From contig NZ_QJSW01000015.1 in the NCBI RefSeq assembly GCF_003217495.1, positions 50,838-114,837 of the forward strand: a stretch of 64,000 bases of DNA, read 5' to 3'. This document shows, piece by piece, positions 34,812 to 42,196 of the stretch. Each line of letters opens with the position of its first letter. Position 1 is the stretch's first letter. This DNA comes from Paenibacillus barcinonensis (lineage in GTDB: Bacteria > Bacillota > Bacilli > Paenibacillales > Paenibacillaceae). The notes under the pieces were generated by a model. It worked only from the letters and a program-made list of their open reading frames with translations. It did no database searches and was not told where the DNA came from. A program made the position numbers and the translations under genes.

Positions 34812-37250
34812 TTATCCCCGTTCGAAATATGAATGCAAGCGATACAAACATACTTCCCGTGTCCAGCGATATAACACTGCACGTTCCTCCGTATTCTGCA
34901 CTTCTACATTCAGTGAAAACACGCCATCTTCGAATCTGGTCATACTGTTCTTTGCCCCACTCCACTTGGACATGGGCATATCGATAATAAGCTTTCTAAT
35001 CTCCATTTCCGTTTTCTCATTCCATTCCACGAGCGAAGCCTTACCTTTGTCCGAAAAGTCCTTTCGTTTCCGATACTCCTTCTCTGTAAGATACCTATAG
35101 AAAAATTCAGCCATCTCTCCCGGCGTGACCGGGTCCAGCCAGTGGGCTTCGCCTCGATCCAGCATATAAAGCAGCACGATCATTTTGTAGCTTTTGTTCA
35201 TGATTGTCTTTTCTATATCTCGCAGCCATGCTTCATGCCGAACATAGATATCTCCCTCTACAGGAGATAACAACTCCGCCCAGTACAGGAAACCGACATA
35301 TGAGCCAAATTCACTCCGGTATCCGATACTTTTAGACTGCCCCATAAGATGAAGCTCCAGATAGGTCGGGATACGTCCCAGCTCACGTTTGACATCCAGA
35401 AAATCCTGAAGCAACTTCTCGCGGCGTGGCATTCGTTTGCGGCTTAGCTCCTGAAGCAAGTTCACCACTCGGGTCTCCAGATGAATACCGCAGTTGTCTG
35501 GAACTTCCGGTATAGCCGAGTCCAGTGCTTTTCCACTACGTTCCTCATTTCCACGTACATCAAACAGACTAAGCTTCACATCCGCATTGCGGTAATTCCC
35601 GATCAGGTCGATGATAACGCAGTGAGACTTTCCTTCTGACAACCTCAAACCTCGCCCCACCTGCTGGGTGAATACCGTAAGTGACTCGGTGGGACGCACA
35701 AAAAGCAACGTATCTACACTCGGAATATCCGTCCCTTCGTTAAACAAATCTACGGTCAGCACAACTTCCAGTTCACCCGCTCCAAGCTGCCGGATGGCTT
35801 CCTCTCGCGACATCTCCGATGTACGCGAATGCAGGCTAAGCACCCTCACTCCCTGACTTCTGAAATACGCAGCCAAGTAGTCCGCTTGACGAATGGATGA
35901 GCAGAAACCGATGGTTCTTGTCTGCTTGTGCCGTATCCAAGCCGCATAGATCGTTTCCACATGCTCCTCTTGCAGTTGAACAGACATGAGCTGTTCTTCA
36001 TCATATTTAGTGCCAAGCCAGCGAATCTGCGAATAGTCCGTATCATCGAATACGCCATAGTATTGAAAAGGCGCCAGCCATCCGCGCCGAATCGCTTCAA
36101 TAAAATGCATCTGGTACGCGACGTTCCCGTCACACAGTGCATATACATCCTTGCCATCCAGTCGATCCGGGGTTGCTGTAATGCCCAGCAAAAACTGCGG
36201 ATGGAAGTATTCAATGACCTTTACATACGTCTTTGCCGCCGCATGATGGAACTCATCCACCACGATCAGATCAAATGCATCGGACTCAAATACATCCCGG
36301 TGTCGTTGCAAACTCAGCGTATAGATCGAAGCGTATACACAGTCTGCCTCTCCATCCTTTTGCTTGCCATTAAATATCCCATGACTGCGCTCAGGCATGA
36401 TCTGCCGAAACGACTTTTTCGCCTGATTCAGGATCTCTTCCCGATGCGCTATAAACAAAATCCGCTCAAACCTTTGGGCGAAAAAGCCCGCCAAATACGT
36501 TTTGCCAAGTCCAGTCGCCATGACCACCATAGCTTTTTCGTACTGCTCCTCCATCGTGGCATTCAATGCTTCGAGGGCATCTAATTGAGCAAATCGTGGC
36601 TGAATAGGCTGGAGAGGCAAGACAACAGACTCTTGTTCGGTTTCCTCCTCTGGCAGCCTCATGCCTAACTCCGCTTCCTCCATCTCGGTGATCCGCTGGA
36701 TCATCTCTGGGTTTTTCTGGTGATACTGTCGATACTCTTCTTCATACAGTGCGATGGAATCCGGGTTTACTGGCAAGGTTGTCTCGTGATAGAAACTCTG
36801 CATAAATTTTTCCAATGCCGACTGAAACGTATATGGCTCTGCCTCCGCATTCATTGCCAAATTCCATTCATACCCCGTCTTGAGCGCCGTGAATGAGAAA
36901 TTCGAAGAGCCAACAATCAGCATGCCTTCCCCATGCTCATGATCAAACAGATATGCTTTGGGGTGAAAAGAAGTGCCCATGCTTCGCCATAGCCTTGCTT
37001 CAATTCGTGAATCAACCTCACAGAGCGCCCGCAATCCTTCGGGCTGTGTGATGTACAAATAGTCTCCTGCGAGCATCCTCACCTCTGCCCCACGTTCTGC
37101 CGCTCGCTTTAAATGCGGAGCAAGCAGCTTGACTCCAGATTGCATAATAAAGGAGGTCATAATATAAATCCCGGACGCATGCTGCATCCGGGTAATAAGT
37201 TCATCGGCCAGATTGTCGGTAATCAGTTTTACATTAAGCTTCGTCGACAT
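34812..37250 (-). CDS. PLD-nuclease-like domain fused to SF2 DEAD/DEAH-box helicase (812 aa)
   Basis: Residues 1-160 are a phospholipase D-like module with one HxK site (HPK at 96-98) and GSSNFS at 114-119. An SF2 helicase core follows: Walker A MATGLGKT 244-251, DEFHH 332-336 (motif II), GITATP near 357, motif V region DIPSVDTLLF near 508, motif VI QQVGRGLR 529-536. The C-terminal 250 residues are helical and unrecognised. One HxK suggests dimerisation to build a nuclease site. Such proteins are common in defence islands. Its start overlaps a MazG-like gene by 17 bp, so the two are probably translated together. Confidence 0.85.
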   Translation of the reverse strand: MSTKLNVKLITDNLADELITRMQHASGIYIMTSFIMQSGVKLLAPHLKRAAERGAEVRMLAGDYLYITQPEGLRALCEVDSRIEARLWRSMGTSFHPKAYLFDHEHGEGMLIVGSSNFSFTALKTGYEWNLAMNAEAEPYTFQSALEKFMQSFYHETTLPVNPDSIALYEEEYRQYHQKNPEMIQRITEMEEAELGMRLPEEETEQESVVLPLQPIQPRFAQLDALEALNATMEEQYEKAMVVMATGLGKTYLAGFFAQRFERILFIAHREEILNQAKKSFRQIMPERSHGIFNGKQKDGEADCVYASIYTLSLQRHRDVFESDAFDLIVVDEFHHAAAKTYVKVIEYFHPQFLLGITATPDRLDGKDVYALCDGNVAYQMHFIEAIRRGWLAPFQYYGVFDDTDYSQIRWLGTKYDEEQLMSVQLQEEHVETIYAAWIRHKQTRTIGFCSSIRQADYLAAYFRSQGVRVLSLHSRTSEMSREEAIRQLGAGELEVVLTVDLFNEGTDIPSVDTLLFVRPTESLTVFTQQVGRGLRLSEGKSHCVIIDLIGNYRNADVKLSLFDVRGNEERSGKALDSAIPEVPDNCGIHLETRVVNLLQELSRKRMPRREKLLQDFLDVKRELGRIPTYLELHLMGQSKSIGYRSEFGSYVGFLYWAELLSPVEGDIYVRHEAWLRDIEKTIMNKSYKMIVLLYMLDRGEAHWLDPVTPGEMAEFFYRYLTEKEYRKRKDFSDKGKASLVEWNEKTEMEIRKLIIDMPMSKWSGAKNSMTRFEDGVFSLNVEVQNTEERAVLYRWTREVCLYRLHSYFERG

Positions 37251-37560
37251 CGATCAGATACACTCTCTCCTGAAATCCTCCGCGCGCCTCGGCTTTATCT
37301 GCACGCAGCTTATCCAGCTGCGCCGCATTGGCACCATGAACCTCTGCCAGCGCCCGGATCACTTCGAGCATATCCGCCAGTTCTTCCAGCGCTTCCTGAT
37401 CACTTCCAGCATTCATGTATTCTGTCGATTCTTCGCTCAGCTTTGTTCTTAACTCTTCCTTGTATTCCTCCGGGTCCAGAATGCGCGTCCGACACTCCTT
37501 ACCGCTGGATGTGATAATATGCGGAATCTTGTCCCGCACCAATTTGTTGTATGTAGGCAT
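37234..37560 (-). CDS. MazG-like / phosphoribosyl-ATP pyrophosphohydrolase family protein
   Basis: 108 aa from ATG 37560, which gives the family-typical start MPTYNKLVRDKIP. The all-alpha NTP pyrophosphohydrolase metal site is visible as KLSEESTEY (near 44-52) and EELADMLEVIRAL (near 61-73), the EExxE...ExxxD pattern. It would hydrolyse nucleoside triphosphates to monophosphates; house-cleaning and phage-defence relatives are both known. Overlaps the start of the PLD-helicase gene, suggesting a functional pair. Confidence 0.85.
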   Translation of the reverse strand: MPTYNKLVRDKIPHIITSSGKECRTRILDPEEYKEELRTKLSEESTEYMNAGSDQEALEELADMLEVIRALAEVHGANAAQLDKLRADKAEARGGFQERVYLIDVDEA

Positions 37561-37697
37561 GTGGTTTATCATCCTCTCTGCTGTGGAAGCTCTCCAGCTT
37601 CACGCCAGAATCTCCCTTTTTGCCATTATACCATTTGCCATGGATGGATAGAGGTGGATTTTGTAAAGTGATGGGAGCGGATTGAGGAAATAGAAAT

Positions 37698-37733
37698 AGC
37701 CCATAACTACTCATTCGGGAGTTGAAATGGGCT
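37698..37733 (-). terminator. Terminator-like hairpin after the putative immunity gene
   Basis: AGCCCAT / ATGGGCT stem with an additional AACT/AGT pairing inside, followed on the minus strand by ATTTCTATTTCC. Confidence 0.55.
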
Positions 37734-37748
37734 TCCGATTAAATGAAT

Positions 37749-38246
37749 CTATCCCAATAACTTTGTAACAATATCATTGAAATTCTTCGTTTCTTTATTG
37801 ATCTCCACCAAGCATGTGTCATCGTCCGTAGCTGGTTCATATCCGACTCTAACCTTTTTAATTTCGTACTTGTCCATCATATCAAAGATATATCGTATTA
37901 ATCCTTCAGCTTTTAACGCTGTCTCGGATTTCTCTCCACTGTACAACTCTTCTTCAGGAAAATTCATTGTAATATCTCCGTATTGCTCGTCAAACGAAAA
38001 CACAATCATCACATCAATAAAATTGTGCCCTAAGTTAAGGTCAGACAGAAACAGGTTTCCCGTCCCCTTAGGGGAGAGTATCTCCTCGAAGCTTGTTATA
38101 TCCTGAAATTCAGTATCCTTTCCCCTACTATTATCATAAAAGTGAGAACTTCGAATTTGATTCGTTTGAATACTCAAATCTTTTTTAATGAATTGATCCA
38201 GATTGCTTTTTTTGAAATCTAATAGGATGATTTCTAAACTTTCCAC
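37749..38246 (-). CDS. Putative immunity protein for the adjacent WXG100 toxin (165 aa)
   Basis: Cytoplasmic, acidic protein (many Asp/Glu), as is typical of immunity proteins that neutralise basic nuclease toxins. No signal peptide or membrane segment. No family is recognised with certainty. It starts 14 bp after the toxin gene's stop, in the same direction, which is the main evidence for its role. AT-rich like its partner. Confidence 0.65.
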   Translation of the reverse strand: MESLEIILLDFKKSNLDQFIKKDLSIQTNQIRSSHFYDNSRGKDTEFQDITSFEEILSPKGTGNLFLSDLNLGHNFIDVMIVFSFDEQYGDITMNFPEEELYSGEKSETALKAEGLIRYIFDMMDKYEIKKVRVGYEPATDDDTCLVEINKETKNFNDIVTKLLG

Positions 38247-38260
38247 AGTTACAGCCTCCG

Positions 38261-39298
38261 TTATTGGTCAATAAAACCCTTAAATGATCTATCCCGATTA
38301 AGTCTTACCCCACGTCCATCAGGTAATTTTTTTTCAAGAAATGTTATACCTCTATCATTTGTAACTTTATCAAATCCTCCTGGGGAATCCAGTATATCTT
38401 GTAGATGCTTCTTGGCTACTTCGTTTATCTGATCGGGCCCACCCCGAACTTTTCCCCAAATATCAGGATTTCGCCCCGCATGTTTCTGTAAGGCATGTCC
38501 TACGATGGTCTCACCGCCTTTCTTGGAAGTTGTCGCAGAACTTAACACAGTTTCTTTATTCACATATACAGAATGCCTTACATTAAGATTTTCCATTTTA
38601 GATTTAGGAAAGAGCTTCAATCCATTTTTCTTAACCTTGTAGCCCTTATTATACATCCCCGTAAAAGCCATCGCGATCTTACCGAGTTGTAAACTTGCGA
38701 TAGAAACTCCTGCTTGCCATGCAGGTATAGATACTCCGGTAATGGGATGTCGACCTTCTTCAAATGCCTTAATTTGTTCCTCGTATATATCTCCCCCACC
38801 AGACTCGGATTGCTTCGGCCCTGCTCTCATTTCCTCTAATGAACCACCATTATTAAAGTATTCTCTTAGTTCCTTCTGTCCTGGCATCCCATCCTCAGCT
38901 TCACTGGCAGGCATAACAACACCAAACAAAGGATTGTATACCATTCTTTGTTGCTCTTCCCGGTTAGCTGTATCCTGATTCATTATGCTGCCAGCAGCAA
39001 TCTGCCCAATAACGGCCCCCAAGCTCACCTGTTCCTGATCCACCTGTTGGAACCTCTCGGCAATGGCCCTGAGATCCTGAGAGGACTTCACTATACTCTC
39101 CAGTGCACGATTCAGTACAGAACGAGATTGCTGAAAATCATAGAAGAACCGCTCCTGTGTGGCTCCTGTCCACTGAGATTCAATAAAGCCGATTCTTGCA
39201 GTCAGGTCATTCCGTATCGATTCCAGTTGCTGTCTTCCCTGCTCAATCTGTTTAGATACATGTAGTAGTTGCTCTGGTGTTACTTTAATTGTACTCAT
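38261..39298 (-). CDS. WXG100-headed polymorphic toxin, candidate type VII secretion substrate (345 aa)
   Basis: Residues 1-95 are a WXG100 helical hairpin, with the turn motif SQWTGAT at about 41-47 and a FQQVDQEQ end. Residues about 100-255 are a linker or pre-toxin region, including a hydrophobic patch near 200. The C-terminal 80 residues (GHALQKHAGRNPDIWG near 266-281, ending GRGVRLNRDRSFKGFI) look like a small RNase toxin of the BECR (barnase/EndoU/colicin E5) group; this assignment is inference. GGAGAG upstream of ATG. Followed by a putative immunity gene. No secretion machinery genes lie in this window. Confidence 0.78.
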   Translation of the reverse strand: MSTIKVTPEQLLHVSKQIEQGRQQLESIRNDLTARIGFIESQWTGATQERFFYDFQQSRSVLNRALESIVKSSQDLRAIAERFQQVDQEQVSLGAVIGQIAAGSIMNQDTANREEQQRMVYNPLFGVVMPASEAEDGMPGQKELREYFNNGGSLEEMRAGPKQSESGGGDIYEEQIKAFEEGRHPITGVSIPAWQAGVSIASLQLGKIAMAFTGMYNKGYKVKKNGLKLFPKSKMENLNVRHSVYVNKETVLSSATTSKKGGETIVGHALQKHAGRNPDIWGKVRGGPDQINEVAKKHLQDILDSPGGFDKVTNDRGITFLEKKLPDGRGVRLNRDRSFKGFIDQ

Positions 39299-39473
39299 AG
39301 ATTTCTCTCCGAAGTAAATAAGATTTTACTATGTTAGCAGAAGTACGTGATATATACATCCGTCCAATATCCTGATTTTTCCTTGTTATCAAAAGTGTTC
39401 TTTAAGCCCCTGTGCTCTTAGAGTCCTATGTTCAAAAAAACTGAGCAATTTATACACACATTGAATCAATAGA

Positions 39474-39995
39474 TTATTTCAGCTCTGATAGTTCATGCTT
39501 CAACCGCTTCTCTAACTCCTTCATTATTTCTTCTGTTCGTTGAAGAAGCTTCTTGATGTTGTTTGCCTTTAGAGTCTGATCCTGTTTAGACTCCCCCATG
39601 GAGGACATATGTTGAATCGTACCAATGAACAAAGCAATATCCAACCCAGGTACAGTATCCGTATGCACCAAAGGTAAAATCTCATTCATAGTGAGTTCTT
39701 TCGGTGAATGTACTGTACGATACTTTTGGATATATAATGCCTTAATCATTGAGGAAAGTGACCAATCGCAGAGTATCAGACAGGCTTGGAACTGATTGTG
39801 ACTTTGCATGATGCTGGCAAGTTTGATGTGATATTTTGAATGCTGGAGATAGCCCATCATTGTATTACGGAGTCTATAGTCATCTAGATTATGTCTGAAC
39901 ACAGATTGCATAGAATTATAACGTTCTTGAAAAGGTGGGGTAAAATCTACTTGGTGATTACAATGCGCTTCGGTAATGGACCAATTGCTTGCCAT
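39474..39995 (-). CDS. HEPN-like helical protein, hypothetical (173 aa)
   Basis: Start at ATG 39995 (GGAGGG 6 bp upstream; an ATG six bases earlier abuts it). The sequence is all-alpha, with a HEPN-like core: QFQACLILCDWSLSSMIKAL near 87-106, then LTMNEILPLV and a long C-terminal coiled coil (KLLQRTEEIMKELEKRL). I do not see the catalytic RxxxxH of HEPN RNases, so it may be a non-catalytic or sensor HEPN. It is divergent from an XRE regulator across 140 bp containing palindromes. Confidence 0.5.
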   Translation of the reverse strand: MASNWSITEAHCNHQVDFTPPFQERYNSMQSVFRHNLDDYRLRNTMMGYLQHSKYHIKLASIMQSHNQFQACLILCDWSLSSMIKALYIQKYRTVHSPKELTMNEILPLVHTDTVPGLDIALFIGTIQHMSSMGESKQDQTLKANNIKKLLQRTEEIMKELEKRLKHELSELK

Positions 39996-40014
39996 TGTCA
40001 TCCCTCCAATGAGT

Positions 40015-40028
40015 TAATACCAGTATTA
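40015..40028. promoter_or_regulatory. Candidate operator palindrome in the HEPN-like/XRE divergent promoter
   Basis: TAATAC-CA-GTATTA is a perfect inverted repeat 20 bp upstream of the HEPN-like start. A second imperfect one (GTTTACCT/AGGAAAC) lies near 40085, closer to the XRE gene. Either could be bound by the XRE protein; this is inference from position and symmetry. Confidence 0.35.
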
Positions 40029-40135
40029 TACAATAAAATAATACTTATAGTAATCAATTATTTATTTTGTATTCTTCGTTTGGTGTTTACCTTTAGGAAA
40101 CTTGTCTACACTTTTGAACATAGAGGTGAAATACC

Positions 40136-40477
40136 ATGAACGAGGACAGAGAAGTTTTAAAATTGGTCGGAGCCAGAATCCGTGCACTACGCAAAGAAAG
40201 AGGGTATTCACAAGAATCCCTCGGAGAAAAAGGTGGATTTCATTTTTCATACATAGGTCAGATTGAACGCGGTGAAAAGAACGTTTCTTTGGTGAACTTG
40301 GCAAAGATCGCTGAGTCCCTTGATGTAAATTTGATTCAATTATTTGCGTATGTGGAGGAACAATTTCATTTTACTGAGTCAGAAATAGTTATACAGGAGA
40401 TTGTAGCCATGCTAAGAGAAGCTTCTCCAGATAGTATTCATTTGGTCAAAAATGTGATACGCGAGATTCTAAAGTGA
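40136..40477 (+). CDS. XRE-family helix-turn-helix regulator
   Basis: 113 aa. The N-terminal HTH_3 domain (about 10-68) shows VGARIRALRKERGYSQESLGEKGGF, SYIGQIERGEKN and LVNLAKIAESLDVNLIQLF, very similar in layout to restriction-modification controller proteins and prophage repressors. A short C-terminal helix may dimerise. GAGGTGA precedes the ATG. Its divergent neighbour is the HEPN-like gene, and it converges on an Mrr nuclease gene. Confidence 0.88.
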   Translation: MNEDREVLKLVGARIRALRKERGYSQESLGEKGGFHFSYIGQIERGEKNVSLVNLAKIAESLDVNLIQLFAYVEEQFHFTESEIVIQEIVAMLREASPDSIHLVKNVIREILK

Positions 40478-40497
40478 ACCCCGAAGTACACAGCGAC

Positions 40498-40533
40498 AAA
40501 AGGCAGAACGATATAAGCCGTTCTGCCTTTTTT
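40498..40533. terminator. Bidirectional terminator between XRE and Mrr genes
   Basis: AAAAGGCAGAACG / CGTTCTGCCTTTTTT with an 8-nt loop. Confidence 0.92.
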
Positions 40534-40558
40534 GGTTCTTCATTTCTGTTAAGTCTAC

Positions 40559-41293
40559 TCAGATAGCCTTTGTTTTGCGGCAATTTGGGAAATTGCTGCA
40601 CCCCCAAAATTCCGATCCTGCTTTATTTTTACGTTTTACCATTGCAGCCCCGCAACTACATTTAACATTTGATACTGCTTTAGATAAAGCTTGCTCTTTC
40701 TTGGTGGTAGCTGTTTTTATCTTTTTATTAGATGGCACCCACTTTCCCCAACTGCGCAGTTTGCTGTCCACTAAACCGCCGTGCCAATAATCTACTTTAA
40801 ATTGATCAGCTTCTTTTCTTGCTGGACCCGTAAGATCAGAAGTGGTTACGATTAAAGATAGGATACAATCATAATTCCTCTTCGCACCTACCAGTTCCCG
40901 AACAGTCATCACCTGCACCTTATTATGATCAGCATAGCATTTTGCCTGAACAGCTGTTTTTTCGCCACGCTTATCAGTAATAACCAAATCTACTCCACCA
41001 TCTCTACCTCCAACACCAACTTCTTTTACCGTATATCCATTGTCTCTAAAATACAGAGTCAGTAATCGTTCGAACTCTGCTCCTGTCATCTTATCTAATG
41101 GTAAAGCTAGAATCACATCGTCTGATCTGCAAGTAGAGGAGGAACGATTAAAGCTATTACTTGTTGGCTTTTTGATAGCTTGTTTCTTACGCGTGTTAGA
41201 GTTTCTTCGTTTTTTCTTTTTAGAAGGTTGTACTATTCCAGCAATAACAAATAATATAACAACACCAATAATGATCCATATGAACTCATTCAT
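40559..41293 (-). CDS. Membrane-anchored Mrr-type restriction endonuclease with topoisomerase zinc finger
   Basis: 244 aa. One N-terminal membrane helix (about 3-20), a lysine-rich linker, then an Mrr-type PD-(D/E)XK domain (about 68-175): FERLLTLYFRDNGY, catalytic Asp in GRDGGVDLVITD, QxK in AVQAKCY, and the following VREL-GAK. The C-terminus (about 208-240) is a topoisomerase-type four-cysteine zinc finger, CSCGAAMVKR...FWGCSNFPNC. Such proteins cut foreign or modified DNA, or act in DNA uptake or repair at the membrane. Next to a second PLD-helicase module. Confidence 0.85.
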   Translation of the reverse strand: MNEFIWIIIGVVILFVIAGIVQPSKKKKRRNSNTRKKQAIKKPTSNSFNRSSSTCRSDDVILALPLDKMTGAEFERLLTLYFRDNGYTVKEVGVGGRDGGVDLVITDKRGEKTAVQAKCYADHNKVQVMTVRELVGAKRNYDCILSLIVTTSDLTGPARKEADQFKVDYWHGGLVDSKLRSWGKWVPSNKKIKTATTKKEQALSKAVSNVKCSCGAAMVKRKNKAGSEFWGCSNFPNCRKTKAI

Positions 41294-41359
41294 TTATTCA
41301 CTCAATCCCCCTATTTTACACAAAAAGCTAATACTTCTTTATTAGAATCTCCATAATAA

Positions 41360-42166
41360 TTATTTCACTTGATAGATAAACTCTCCATCAACTGAGCTAA
41401 AAACTTTAAATTCTTTAAAATATATCCTTACTTCCTTGTTACGTGTGAAATACTTAAGAAGCTCATTAATATCTTTTCTTGCTTTTTTTATATCGAAATT
41501 AATTTGGTCAATTACCACTATTATTTCATATGCTGCTTTATCTATAGCTTCGATAACTGATAACTTATGATTATCTTGCCATTCAACATTATATTTAAGC
41601 TTCATTTTAGTATCTTCATCGTTCATACCATTAAAAAACTCAATAATTTGAGGAATTATGTGCCCCCATAAATCATGTATTCCTAGCTCATTTTCAATCA
41701 CCAGTAATTTTCCTAAATCTTGATCATAAACGAATCCATCACATATTCTATTACCGATTTTCTTTTTAACACTATAATAATTTGCCCCTTCTCCAAATAT
41801 GAATTTATGATTTTTCTCCACTTCTTTCTCATACTCTCTCTCAAGTGAAAAAGTAACTTCATTAAACATTTTATTATTAAAATATAGAGCAGACTCTCCT
41901 ACTGTATACTTTTTCTTTAAATCTACATTTTCTTTCTCATTATCATTTAATGCGAGTCTGAATTTTTTTGGTCTATAGTTATCATCTACTTCAAATAAAT
42001 CAGTATAGTTTAACAAAAGTCTGTAGACTATATTGCGTTTCCCACGTTCACCATGTTTATTAGGTCCAAACACATCTTTATTAATAAGATCATAAATTTC
42101 ATTATAATTTAGCCAAATGTTTTCGTTTGTTTTATATATTTCGACAATATGGTCTATAATTCTCAT
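41360..42166 (-). CDS. Winged-helix plus PD-(D/E)XK-like protein, hypothetical (268 aa)
   Basis: No named family recognised. Residues 1-70 resemble a winged-helix/HARE-type module (NIWLNYNEIYDLINKDVFG, then a basic RGKRNIVYRLL helix). Residues about 120-190 read like a PD-(D/E)XK nuclease core of the kind with I-E-N-x-L in place of ExK: NRICDGFVYDQ, LLVIENELG, then HDLWGHIIPQIIEF. Remaining residues are helical. AT-rich. It begins 30 bp after the stop of the large PLD-helicase gene, in the same direction, so it is probably an accessory subunit of that system. Confidence 0.6.
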   Translation of the reverse strand: MRIIDHIVEIYKTNENIWLNYNEIYDLINKDVFGPNKHGERGKRNIVYRLLLNYTDLFEVDDNYRPKKFRLALNDNEKENVDLKKKYTVGESALYFNNKMFNEVTFSLEREYEKEVEKNHKFIFGEGANYYSVKKKIGNRICDGFVYDQDLGKLLVIENELGIHDLWGHIIPQIIEFFNGMNDEDTKMKLKYNVEWQDNHKLSVIEAIDKAAYEIIVVIDQINFDIKKARKDINELLKYFTRNKEVRIYFKEFKVFSSVDGEFIYQVK

Positions 42167-42196
42167 ATAAATTAACAGCTCCCTTCAAAATATTCC

